Below, in pieces: positions 39,852 to 49,213 of a stretch of 64,000 nt of DNA; within the stretch, counting starts at the first letter, position 1; every line of letters begins with the position of its first letter. The DNA comes from Lachnospiraceae bacterium (GTDB lineage Bacteria > Bacillota > Clostridia > Lachnospirales > Lachnospiraceae): contig JAIDHX010000036.1 of the NCBI GenBank assembly GCA_029053015.1, positions 186,001 through 250,000 of the forward strand. Reading direction: 5' to 3'. Below the pieces are notes generated by a model. It did not search any database. It was not told the DNA's origin and saw only the letters and a program-made list of their open reading frames with translations. The translations under genes and the position numbers were made by a program.

Positions 39852-40178
39852 ATGTTATATGCGTTTTTGATATGGATTGCGATGTCAGCCTGCTTTGTTA
39901 TTATGGGCATTTATAACTTTTTCTCTAAAAAGAAGTCGGCGTTCAGCTTCTGGGCAAATGCGAAAGTGTTTGAAGTAACTGATGTAAAGGCGTATAACCG
40001 CGCACTGGGAAAACTATGGTGCGTATTTGGCGTTGTGTTTGCCTTTTTGGGACTGCCACTCTTATATGAGCAGAATTCTCCATACATTCTGCTTACCATA
40101 CTGGGAGCTATGCTGGAGGCAATTGCAGCAATGGTGGTCTATGTGACTGTGATAGAAAAAAAGTACCGCAGAAAATAG
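39852..40178 (+). CDS. Small membrane protein, DUF3784-like
   Basis: Three predicted TMs; FSFWANAKVFEVTDVKAYNRALGKLW. Confidence 0.7.
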   Translation: MLYAFLIWIAMSACFVIMGIYNFFSKKKSAFSFWANAKVFEVTDVKAYNRALGKLWCVFGVVFAFLGLPLLYEQNSPYILLTILGAMLEAIAAMVVYVTVIEKKYRRK

Positions 40179-40198
40179 TCCGGAACATACGAAGGTGC

Positions 40199-40227
40199 TT
40201 GTCGGTTTTCCACGACAGTAGTATAAT
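40199..40227 (+). promoter_or_regulatory. SigA-like promoter for the GH26 gene
   Basis: TTGTCG - 17 nt - TATAAT. Confidence 0.6.
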
Positions 40228-40313
40228 GCGCTTATCTGACAAGTGCAGGGGGAGAAAAGGATCAGACTTCTCCTGGCTTATATGCGTGTGGAAACACATA
40301 GACAGGAGCGGAC

Positions 40314-41282
40314 ATGAGCGATAAAATAGCAGCACCCTGCAATGAGAAGGCGCAGGATTGTGTAAAAAGAGTCATGCAGTACCTTTCTGATATCACCTAT
40401 CATCAGATTATCACAGGACAGCACACACAGACGATGGAGCAGGAAGAGCTTCATTATATTGAAACAATAACAGGAAAGCAGCCCGCGCTTTTGGGATTCG
40501 AGCTGCTTTCTTATTCGCCTAATATCAACTATATGGATACCGATGCCGAATGTATGAAGGAAGTGACGGAGAACTACGGAACCTTAAAAAGGGCATGGGA
40601 ATGGGCGGAGGCAAAGGGGCTTATTACCTTTACCTGGCACTGGTTTTCGCCTTTAGGAGGCCGTGCCAAGTCTTTTTTTGCGGAAAATACGGATTTTGAT
40701 GCTTCCAAGGCGGTTATCAGCGGAACGCCTGAAAACAGGGCGTTTCTCTCTGATTTGGATGTGATGGCAGGCCTGCTCCGCCCTTTTGCGGATAAAGGTG
40801 TTCCCATTTTGTGGAGACCTTTTCATGAAGGAGACGGCAACTGGTTCTGGTGGGGTGTAAAAGGTGCAGATACCGTAAAGAAGCTCTACCGTCTGATGTA
40901 TGAGCGCTACACCACGGTGCATGGACTTCACAATCTTATCTGGGTGTGGAATGCGCCCAAAGCAGAATATTATCCGGGCGACGATGTTGTGGATATTATT
41001 TCAAGGGATATGTATCCGGAAGCACACACGCACACAAGCCAGAGTGAAAGCTATTATGATTTGATAAAGATTACCGATATGCCAAAGCTGGTGATTATAG
41101 GCGAGACGGGAACGCTTCCCTCCGCAAAGGCCATCGCTGAGGAAGGGGTTGGCTGGGCGAGTTATATGACGTGGTCCCATGAGTTCTGTACAAGCGAGAA
41201 ATACAATACTAATTCAGTGCTGTGCGAGCTATATGCCAGTCCTCATGCAGTGACAAAGGAAACTCTTCCCATCTTATATTAA
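40314..41282 (+). CDS. Glycoside hydrolase family 26-like (beta-mannanase) without evident signal peptide
   Basis: GQHTQ, PILWRPFHEGDGNWFWWG, IIGETG. Confidence 0.88.
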   Translation: MSDKIAAPCNEKAQDCVKRVMQYLSDITYHQIITGQHTQTMEQEELHYIETITGKQPALLGFELLSYSPNINYMDTDAECMKEVTENYGTLKRAWEWAEAKGLITFTWHWFSPLGGRAKSFFAENTDFDASKAVISGTPENRAFLSDLDVMAGLLRPFADKGVPILWRPFHEGDGNWFWWGVKGADTVKKLYRLMYERYTTVHGLHNLIWVWNAPKAEYYPGDDVVDIISRDMYPEAHTHTSQSESYYDLIKITDMPKLVIIGETGTLPSAKAIAEEGVGWASYMTWSHEFCTSEKYNTNSVLCELYASPHAVTKETLPILY

Positions 41283-41402
41283 GATACAATCCAATGATAA
41301 GTGTTGTCAGAACTGCCGATTGTATGATATACTGAAACATATATTTTGTATATGTCACGTGTTTCTTATAAAAAACGCTGGCAGGGAAGGTTGAGGAAGC
41401 GT

Positions 41403-43358
41403 ATGGCAAAAGAAAAATCGTCGTTGGTTTTTACGAACGACAAATGTATTGGATGTAATAAATGTATCAGCGTGTGCAGCTGCACGGGGGCATGTGTATC
41501 CCATGAGGTAGACGGGGCAAACAGGATTGATGTGGATGGGAATAGATGTGTTGCCTGCGGAGCCTGCTTTGATGTATGCGAGCATGGTGCCAGAGAGTAT
41601 AGTGACGATACGGAGCGTTTTTTTGAGGATTTGAAGCGCGGCGAGAAAATCTCGATTCTGATTGCGCCCGCCTTTAAAGCAAATTATCCGCAGGACTATG
41701 AGCGGGTGCTCGGCGGGTTGAAACAGTTGGGTGTAAACCGTATGATAAGCGTATCCTTTGGCGCCGATATCACCACATGGGGATACTTGAATTATGTACA
41801 GAAATATAATTTCCTGGGCGGCATCTCACAGCCTTGTCCGGCGGTGGTCGGCTATATCGAGCGCAACTTGCCGGAGCTTCTGCCGAAGCTGTTTCCTGTA
41901 CAGAGTCCCATGATGTGTGCGGCTATCTATGCGAGAAAGGAAATGGGCGTTACAGACAAGCTTGCGTTTATCAGTCCCTGTATCGCGAAAAAGATGGAAA
42001 TTGACGACCCCAACAACAAAGGGGTGGTTACGTACAATGTGACTTTCAACCACTTGATGAAGTATGTAAAGGAAAATCAGGTTTACGGAGCACTCCAGTC
42101 CGATGAAATTGAATATGGATTAGGTTCCATCTATCCCATGCCGGGCGGTCTCAAGGAGAATGTTTACTGGTTCTTGGGAGAGAGTGTGTTTATCCGCCAG
42201 ATAGAAGGCGAAAAGCACATGTATCATTATCTGGAGCACAATAAAAATAAGATTGCGGCAAATAAAACCAAGTATCTCTTTATCGATGCGTTGAACTGTT
42301 CTTCCGGCTGTATTTACGGAACGGGCTGTGATCCTGAGAAATCCGGCAATGACGACGTGTTGGAAGCGCTTCTGGAAATCAGGGAGTCTTCCAAAAAAGC
42401 AGGTTCAAAAAGCGCATGGGCGAAGAAACTTTCACCTGAAAAGCGCCTGAAAAAGCTGAACAGCCAGTTTAAAAACCTGAAGTTGGAGGATTATCTGCGC
42501 AGCTATACGGACCGTTCTGCTGAGTGTGCTTACAAGCATCCGACGGAAGCAGAGCGTGATGCCATCTTTAAGGAGATGAACAAAAATACGACGGCAGAGC
42601 GTCATATCAACTGCTCCTGCTGTGGCTATGACTCTTGTGAGCAGATGGCGGACGCTATTTTCAATGGCTTCAATCAAAAGACAAATTGTATTTATTACAT
42701 AAAGAAAGAAGTGGAAGAGCAGAAGGCGACGGCGGAGGAACTGGCTGACCAGTTGACGGCAGACAAGCAGCTCATTCAGGAACAGAAGGAATTGATACTC
42801 CAGACGCTTAAGGAAATCAACTCGGAATTTGATACTTTATATCGGTCGGTTGACGATATGGCAAAGGGAAATGAAAACAATGCGTCGGACAGCGCTGAGA
42901 TTTCGGCGGATATCAAGGATGTGACAGCATTCTGTGAATCCCTGTCGCGTTCTATGGACGAAATCAGCGATTTCCTGCGGGAACTTTCACAAAATAATGA
43001 TGAGGTTGTCAGCATTGCTTCGCAGACGAATCTGCTTGCGCTCAACGCTAATATTGAAGCGGCGCGCGCAGGTGAGGCGGGCAGAGGATTTGCCGTTGTA
43101 GCGGATGAAATCAACAAACTTGCCAGCGAATCAAGGGAAACTGCGACCCGCAGCAATTCCAGCCAGGACAAAATCATGAACTCAGTCAGCAGTATTATTG
43201 CGGATACGCGAAAGCTTTTGGATACCGTTGACGGTGTCAACGGAAGGACCCAGACGCTTGCGGCTGCGGCACAGGAGATTTCCGCTTCTGTCAGCATGGT
43301 TCTGGGTACGGCAAATAAAATCAGGGAGAAGTTGAAGGTGCTTGGAACGCAATACTAA
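41403..43358 (+). CDS. Fusion: ferredoxin + [FeFe]-hydrogenase-like H-domain + 4Fe-4S domain + methyl-accepting signalling domain
   Basis: [13 protein letters not shown] / [77 protein letters not shown]. Confidence 0.92.
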   Translation: MAKEKSSLVFTNDKCIGCNKCISVCSCTGACVSHEVDGANRIDVDGNRCVACGACFDVCEHGAREYSDDTERFFEDLKRGEKISILIAPAFKANYPQDYERVLGGLKQLGVNRMISVSFGADITTWGYLNYVQKYNFLGGISQPCPAVVGYIERNLPELLPKLFPVQSPMMCAAIYARKEMGVTDKLAFISPCIAKKMEIDDPNNKGVVTYNVTFNHLMKYVKENQVYGALQSDEIEYGLGSIYPMPGGLKENVYWFLGESVFIRQIEGEKHMYHYLEHNKNKIAANKTKYLFIDALNCSSGCIYGTGCDPEKSGNDDVLEALLEIRESSKKAGSKSAWAKKLSPEKRLKKLNSQFKNLKLEDYLRSYTDRSAECAYKHPTEAERDAIFKEMNKNTTAERHINCSCCGYDSCEQMADAIFNGFNQKTNCIYYIKKEVEEQKATAEELADQLTADKQLIQEQKELILQTLKEINSEFDTLYRSVDDMAKGNENNASDSAEISADIKDVTAFCESLSRSMDEISDFLRELSQNNDEVVSIASQTNLLALNANIEAARAGEAGRGFAVVADEINKLASESRETATRSNSSQDKIMNSVSSIIADTRKLLDTVDGVNGRTQTLAAAAQEISASVSMVLGTANKIREKLKVLGTQY

Positions 43359-43414
43359 AAAGAGAAAAGCGCCTGCGGCTTCCGGTGGTAAAACGCTTTA
43401 TAATGGAGGATACC

Positions 43415-44149
43415 ATGCATTATAATTGTCTGCTTGTGGACGATGAAACGGAACTGGCCGCAATGACATGTGAATATTTTAATATGTTTGACACCTCCTG
43501 CGCATTTGTGACGAATGTGCAGGAGTGTCTTGCTTTTTTAGAGCAGAATACGGTGGATGTTCTGCTGCTGGATATCAATTTATCTGAAGAAAGCGGTTTT
43601 ACCCTCTGCAAACGCCTGCGGGAGCAGACCGATATGCCGATACTGTTTATCAGCGCAAGGCAGAGTGATGACGATGTGCTGATTGCACTCAACATAGGCG
43701 GCGACGATTACATTAAGAAGCCGTATTCACTGAGCGTACTGCTTGCCAAGGTGAAAGTGATCTTAAATCGGATGCAGCGCGGCAGGGAAGCGGAGCAGGC
43801 TGCGGCTGCGCAAAGAGATGCAGAGACAGCGCATGTGCGGAGCGGCGCAGACGAGGGCGGCGCGGGGCTGTATCTGTCCGAAGAGACGCTTTCTGCTGTG
43901 TTGCGCGGCAAAAGGGTGCAGCTTAAGGCGAAGGAGTTTGCACTGCTCAAATGCCTTTATGACAACCGGAACAAAATCGTGACGAAAGAAAACCTGTTTC
44001 TGGTAGTATGGGGTGCCGAGTGCTATGGCGACGGCACACTCAATGTGCATATCCGTAAGCTTCGGGAAAAGCTGGAGGAAAATCCGAGTGAGCCTAAATT
44101 GATTCAGACGGTGTGGGGCGTCGGGTACATGCTTTCTGTCACTGACTGA
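43415..44149 (+). CDS. OmpR/PhoB-family response regulator
   Basis: LLVDDETELAAM, DVLLLDINLSEESG, C-terminal winged helix GDGTLNVHIRKLREKL. Confidence 0.94.
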   Translation: MHYNCLLVDDETELAAMTCEYFNMFDTSCAFVTNVQECLAFLEQNTVDVLLLDINLSEESGFTLCKRLREQTDMPILFISARQSDDDVLIALNIGGDDYIKKPYSLSVLLAKVKVILNRMQRGREAEQAAAAQRDAETAHVRSGADEGGAGLYLSEETLSAVLRGKRVQLKAKEFALLKCLYDNRNKIVTKENLFLVVWGAECYGDGTLNVHIRKLREKLEENPSEPKLIQTVWGVGYMLSVTD

Positions 44150-44207
44150 CGGCAAAAAGAGGTTCAGCGATTGGTTATCAGTTTGAAAATGGACGAGGGA
44201 TATTAAG

Positions 44208-45443
44208 TTGAAAATCAAATATCTTATCTTAGGTCATGCTGCCATGACAGTATGTTTTCTGTTTCTGCTTTTGTCAGTCTTTTCCAAATTCCGATATGCG
44301 GCATTGGATACTTTATATTATAACGAAAAGCTGCAAATGCTGACCGAGTGTGTAGGAGAACAGGGGAGAAGCAGTGCGGAGGAAGCATTTGGCTGCAGGC
44401 TTCTCTACTTTACCGATATGGATTACAAGGAACAGATGAATATGCTGCTTCAGTCGGGGGCAGTTATACTGGACTATTATGAGAACGGGGAAATCGTGGG
44501 AAAAGCGGCATGGAACGATAGGGCTGCTTCATGGGAGCAGGAGCAAAAGGCGCTTCTTTCAACGAGCATACTTTTTCTTTTTCTGTTTTTTGCTGCGGGC
44601 TGTCTGTTGATTTTTGTGGTATGGTACCGGTATGTCCGTCCTTTTATACGCCTTAAGGCATTTGCGGCACAGATTGCAAAGGGCAATCTGGACTTTCCGC
44701 TGCCGATGGAGAAGCACAATGTTTTTGGCGCGTTTACGGAGAGCTTTGACATTATGCGGGAGGAGTTAAAGCGCGCCAGAGAGAGTGAGTACCGTGCCAA
44801 TAAGAGCAAGAAGGAACTGACGGCGGGGTTGTCCCACGATATGAAGACGCCGCTCGCCACGATAAAGGCAGCGTGCGAGGTGATACAGGTCAAGGAAAAG
44901 AATCCGGACACCTTAGAAAAGGTAGCAGTTATTGCCGCAAAGGCAGAGATGATGGAAAAACTGACGGACAATATGCTGAAAGCCACGCTTGAGGAGCTTG
45001 AGGTGCTGCGGGTGGAACCGTCCGAGGAAAGCTCGCCCGTCATTGTGGATATGATTGCCGAACTGCGCTATTATGGGGAGATAAGGCTGTGCAATGAAAT
45101 GCCGGAGTGCCTTGTCCTTATTGATAAGATGAGACTCTCCCAGGTGATAGATAATATTGTCAGCAATGCGTTTAAATATGCAGAAGGCGCTGTGACAGTT
45201 TCTTTTAAAGAGGCTGACGGCGGACTGTATATCCTGATTCGAGACAGAGGAAAAGGCGTTCCGGAGGAAGAACTTGCCCTGCTGTGCGAAAAATTTTACC
45301 GTGGCAGCAACGCACAGGGACAGGAGGGCGCAGGACTTGGTCTGTATCTCGCCAAAATGTTTATGGAGCGCATGGGCGGCGGTATGGAGTGCGGCAATGA
45401 CGAGGGATTTTTTGTGAGGCTGTATGTGAAAAAGGCGGGGTGA
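44208..45443 (+). CDS. Sensor histidine kinase
   Basis: TM, HAMP-like region, TAGLSHDMKTPLATIKA, HATPase GAGLGLYLAKMFME. Confidence 0.94.
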   Translation: MKIKYLILGHAAMTVCFLFLLLSVFSKFRYAALDTLYYNEKLQMLTECVGEQGRSSAEEAFGCRLLYFTDMDYKEQMNMLLQSGAVILDYYENGEIVGKAAWNDRAASWEQEQKALLSTSILFLFLFFAAGCLLIFVVWYRYVRPFIRLKAFAAQIAKGNLDFPLPMEKHNVFGAFTESFDIMREELKRARESEYRANKSKKELTAGLSHDMKTPLATIKAACEVIQVKEKNPDTLEKVAVIAAKAEMMEKLTDNMLKATLEELEVLRVEPSEESSPVIVDMIAELRYYGEIRLCNEMPECLVLIDKMRLSQVIDNIVSNAFKYAEGAVTVSFKEADGGLYILIRDRGKGVPEEELALLCEKFYRGSNAQGQEGAGLGLYLAKMFMERMGGGMECGNDEGFFVRLYVKKAG

Positions 45444-45463
45444 TGGAAGAGTAAAATGCCTTA

Positions 45464-45492
45464 TTGACTTCATGATGTACCACTGTTATAAT
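45464..45492 (+). promoter_or_regulatory. SigA promoter driving a candidate antisense antitoxin RNA
   Basis: TTGACT (45464-45469) - 17 nt - TATAAT (45487-45492). Confidence 0.75.
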
Positions 45493-45498
45493 ATGCTT

Positions 45499-45597
45499 AA
45501 CAAGAGAGCCGAAAGCTGGTGTACACCTAGCCGCCGGCAGAGTATATTGCTAAAGGATAAGCGCCTTACTTTGTCAGAGCAGGGGCGCTTATTTTTT
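45499..45597 (+). ncRNA. Candidate antitoxin RNA, convergent with and overlapping the toxin 3' end
   Basis: Promoter at 45464-45492; ends at terminator AAGCGCC(45559-45565)...GGCGCTT(45584-45590)ATTTTTT. Confidence 0.65.
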
Positions 45598-45678
45598 GCG
45601 TTTTGTAATAGTTACAACAAGAGTTATAACAGCGCAAAGCATAATTACAAAAGTGAATAGATCGCTATATGTAACCAT
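45589..45678 (-). CDS. Putative holin-like/type I toxin peptide, 29 aa: MVTYSDLFTFVIMLCAVITLVVTITKRKK
   Basis: Manual minus-strand translation; RBS-like AAGGGAG then CTGGTGCCA before ATG; single TM with basic tail, typical of the Hol_Tox/TxpA-type family. Confidence 0.85.
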   Translation of the reverse strand: MVTYSDLFTFVIMLCAVITLVVTITKRKK

Positions 45679-45919
45679 TGGCACCAGCTCCCTTCCGTTA
45701 ATGTCCGGCAACTGGCATATCGCCCCTTTCGGCTCCCTAATTAGACACACTATTTATTTGGTTTGGTTGGATTGTATCAATCAATGTTATAGATATATGC
45801 TGCATAAAAGCAACACAAGATAATACAGAATAAATAAAGAACACATATATGTTATCACAGGTCTGCAAAAAAGGAAAGTGGTTTTTCTGAACATTTTATC
45901 AAAATATTAATTTGTACAT

Positions 45920-45984
45920 TTAAGAATCAGTTAAGAAATAGACAGGAATCAGGTTAAGACTTTTCACACCTTGCATTTTATAAT
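45920..45984 (+). promoter_or_regulatory. Response-regulator operator with direct repeats plus -10 for the ABC genes
   Basis: TTAAGA at 45920, 45931, 45954; AATCAG(G)TTAAGA at 45925-45936 and 45947-45959; TATAAT at 45979-45984. Confidence 0.6.
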
Positions 45985-46005
45985 GAGGATGTCTGGAGGG
46001 ATATA

Positions 46006-46764
46006 ATGATGGAAACAATACTTACGGTCAAAGACCTATGCAAAACATTTTCAAATGGAAGTGTGCAGCAGCACGTGCTGAAAAACCTGAATCTGACGGT
46101 GGAAAAGGGGGAGTTTGCGGTTATTATGGGAAACTCCGGCTCCGGCAAGAGCACACTTTTGTATGCATTGTCGGGAATGGACCGGCCTACGCTGGGAAGC
46201 ATTTCCTATCAGGGAGAAGAAATTTCAAAGTACGCAAATGACAAACTTGCAATTTTCAGAAGGAAGCATTGTGGCTTTGTATTTCAGCAGAATTATTTAA
46301 ACGATACCATGAGCATTATGGATAATGTGCTGGTGAGCGGATTTTTGTCAGGACGCGGCAGGAAGGAGGTTGCAGAAAAGGCGAAGGAGCTGCTTTTGGA
46401 AGTGGGGCTTTCGGAAGATGCTTTTTCCAAGTTTCCGACGCAGCTTTCCGGCGGCGAGCAGCAGCGGGCGGCAATGGTGCGCGGCATCATCAACTCGCCG
46501 GAGATACTTTTTGCCGATGAGCCGACCGGCGCACTGAATTCGCAGAACACGAAGCGTATTCTGGATATTTTAACAAAAATTCATGAAAACGGGCAGACAA
46601 TTGTGATGGTGACGCACGATATGAAGGCGGCAAGGCGCGGAAGCAGGGTGTTGTATTTAAAGGATGGTGTGATTACGGGAGAACTGCGGCTTGGCGATTA
46701 CAAAAGCGGCGATAAGGAAAGGCATGACAGGCTGAAAAAGTTTCTTGAGGAGATGGGGTGGTAA
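46006..46764 (+). CDS. ABC transporter ATP-binding protein (BceA-like)
   Basis: [42 protein letters not shown]. Confidence 0.94.
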   Translation: MMETILTVKDLCKTFSNGSVQQHVLKNLNLTVEKGEFAVIMGNSGSGKSTLLYALSGMDRPTLGSISYQGEEISKYANDKLAIFRRKHCGFVFQQNYLNDTMSIMDNVLVSGFLSGRGRKEVAEKAKELLLEVGLSEDAFSKFPTQLSGGEQQRAAMVRGIINSPEILFADEPTGALNSQNTKRILDILTKIHENGQTIVMVTHDMKAARRGSRVLYLKDGVITGELRLGDYKSGDKERHDRLKKFLEEMGW

Positions 46765-49121
46765 GTATGGGTTCCTTGTGGTTTATTGCGAAAAATAATA
46801 TGAAAAAAAGGAAGGGCGATGCCATTGTACTGCTTTTTCTGATGGCACTTGCGGCGCTGCTTCTGTACGTGAGCATATCGGTGCTGACGGGAACGGAAAA
46901 GGTAATCCATGAGGCATATGAAGCCATGCATACGCCCGACTGGTTTTATATGACAAATATAGACTGTGAAGAACGCCTGACTGCGCTGGTTGCGGAGTTG
47001 GAAGAGGTGGAGGAGTTTGAAACGGGGGACAGCCTCTACGTGATGGGCGGAAAATACAGGAAGGATTTGGAAACGGAAGCGGATGAATATGCTTTTCTTT
47101 TGGGCACTATGGAGGAGGAAAGAACAATTGGGAAAATACCGGTTGTAGAAAATCCTTCCTACGACGACATTTTGCTGCCCTATTATTTAAAATACAGCGA
47201 GGGTTATGAAGTCGGAGATTTTATCTATTTGCAGTTATACGAAAAGGAATACCGATTTTGTGTGGCCGGTTTTGTGAACGACCCGTTATTTGCAAATCCG
47301 CTCAATATCAGTGTCTATAGCTGCTATATCACGGATGCGTGCATGAAGGATATATTGAAGGAAGAGCCTGCGCTTGCCGGATGCAGGCAGCGCCAATATA
47401 GGGCGCGGCTTGTGGAAAACAGTGATTTATGGGAATTTGAGAAAGAGGTATCCATGATTCTGACAAAGGAAATTCCGGAGCTTGCAGATGGTATGAATCT
47501 GGGGATGAACTGGACTGCCATGAGTCACGGCGTATCCATTATGTCCAATATCGGCATGGGTATTATTCTGCTGTTTTCCATACTTCTGCTGGTGGTGGCG
47601 GTGATTATTATAAGGTTTTCCGTGCAAAACTTTGTGGAGTTAAATCTGAAAAATATCGGAATACTGAAAGCGTCGGGCTACACATCCCGGCAGCTAAGGG
47701 CGGCATTGCTTTTGGAAATGGCAGCGCTTGCCTTTTTCGGAAGTATTCTCGGACTTTTGGCAGGTTTTTTTTGCGGCCGTTTTATCGGCAGTCTGGAGGG
47801 TATGATGCTGGGGCTTAACTGGAAGTTTACTTTTGCGCCGAAGGCAGCAGGTATCTCGCTGCTGGCGGTGTCGGGCGCTGTCAGTTTAACCGCGCTTTTA
47901 TCAGGCAGGGTATACAGAAAAGTCACGGTGCTTGACGCGCTGCGCGGCGGCGTTCACACGCACAATTTTAAGAAAAATTATTTCCCGCTCCATGCCTGCA
48001 GACTGCCGCAAAGCATTGCCCTTGCAGGAAAGAATATATTGGGGGAAAAACGAAAAAATTTGTCCGTGCTCTGTATTGTCGCGCTACAGACGCTTGTGGC
48101 GATAATCGGCTTTGGTCTGTATCAGAATTTTGCGGTGAGTCCGGAAAAGCTTATGAAGATGAGCGGTACGGAGGTGGGGGATGTCTATGTGACAGGGGAA
48201 AATTTGGACGAGGCGGGCAGCCGGATAGAGGGCTGGGAGGAAGCAGGAAAGGTGATTTATTACAATAATTGCCCCGTCCAGCTCTATAGCGGTGATGCGC
48301 AAATCGGTCTGACCTGTGATATTTACAGAACACCGCAGGATATCAATAATGAGTGGCTGGTCGAGGGGCGGCTTCCTGTGTATGACAATGAAATTGTGCT
48401 GACAGCGATAGTGGCTGAGCAGCTTTCTGTCGGCGTGGGCGATGTGATTTATGTGGAGGGAGGCGGTGAGCGCAAGGACTACATAATTTCGGGAGTGGAC
48501 CAGAAATTCAACAATGCCGGAATCAAGGCAATGATGACGTGGGAAGGCGCAGAGCGCCTGAATGGAGAAACGGCGGCAGTGGTTCTGAATCTGTATCTGA
48601 AGGAGGGTGTGTCTTTTTCTGATATACAGGAAAAATTGTCAGAAGAATTTCCGGATTTGGATGTTTCCGAAGGAGCAAAGATGATAGAAGTTTCCATGGC
48701 TACGATTCGGTCTGCCATGCAGCTTATCTGTCTTATCTTTGTGGCAATCACGGTTGTGGTGGTCATTATGGTAGAGCTTCTTTTGGTGAAATCCAAAATT
48801 ACAAAGGAGCGGAAGAACTATGGTATCAATAAGGCGCTTGGGTATACGACTGCGCAGCTTATCGGGCATACGCTGCTTGTCAATATGCCGGTAATATTTG
48901 CAGGGTCTGTTTTGGGAATTGTGCTGGGAAGAGGAATGATAAACCCGCTCACGTCTGCATTTCTCTCCGGATTTGGCATCAAAGAATGTGAGATGACCAT
49001 TGCTCCGGTATGGTTTTTGATTACGGTTGCCGGAATTGTGGCAGTCGCAGCAATTTCCTGTTTTATCAGTGCAGTAAGGATACGTCGGATAGAGCCGGTG
49101 AAGATGCTTTCGGAGGATTAA
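46758..49121 (+). CDS. FtsX-like ABC permease (BceB-like)
   Basis: 787 aa, duplicated FtsX regions (LKNIGILKASGYTSRQL, RKNYGINKALGYTTAQL). Confidence 0.92.
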   Translation: MVSMGSLWFIAKNNMKKRKGDAIVLLFLMALAALLLYVSISVLTGTEKVIHEAYEAMHTPDWFYMTNIDCEERLTALVAELEEVEEFETGDSLYVMGGKYRKDLETEADEYAFLLGTMEEERTIGKIPVVENPSYDDILLPYYLKYSEGYEVGDFIYLQLYEKEYRFCVAGFVNDPLFANPLNISVYSCYITDACMKDILKEEPALAGCRQRQYRARLVENSDLWEFEKEVSMILTKEIPELADGMNLGMNWTAMSHGVSIMSNIGMGIILLFSILLLVVAVIIIRFSVQNFVELNLKNIGILKASGYTSRQLRAALLLEMAALAFFGSILGLLAGFFCGRFIGSLEGMMLGLNWKFTFAPKAAGISLLAVSGAVSLTALLSGRVYRKVTVLDALRGGVHTHNFKKNYFPLHACRLPQSIALAGKNILGEKRKNLSVLCIVALQTLVAIIGFGLYQNFAVSPEKLMKMSGTEVGDVYVTGENLDEAGSRIEGWEEAGKVIYYNNCPVQLYSGDAQIGLTCDIYRTPQDINNEWLVEGRLPVYDNEIVLTAIVAEQLSVGVGDVIYVEGGGERKDYIISGVDQKFNNAGIKAMMTWEGAERLNGETAAVVLNLYLKEGVSFSDIQEKLSEEFPDLDVSEGAKMIEVSMATIRSAMQLICLIFVAITVVVVIMVELLLVKSKITKERKNYGINKALGYTTAQLIGHTLLVNMPVIFAGSVLGIVLGRGMINPLTSAFLSGFGIKECEMTIAPVWFLITVAGIVAVAAISCFISAVRIRRIEPVKMLSED

Positions 49122-49213
49122 ATATCTGATATAAATCCCTGACTTTTGTTGCGCTTCGGAAAAAAATCGGGTATGATAATAAAAAAGGCAGTACAAAAGA
49201 GGGATAACATATC

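Noticed and set aside
45472-45660. 62-aa plus-strand ORF (MMYHCYNMLNKRAESW...) and overlapping 45596-45823
   Set aside because: No family resemblance; it overlaps the antisense RNA/terminator and lies opposite the convincing minus-strand toxin ORF.
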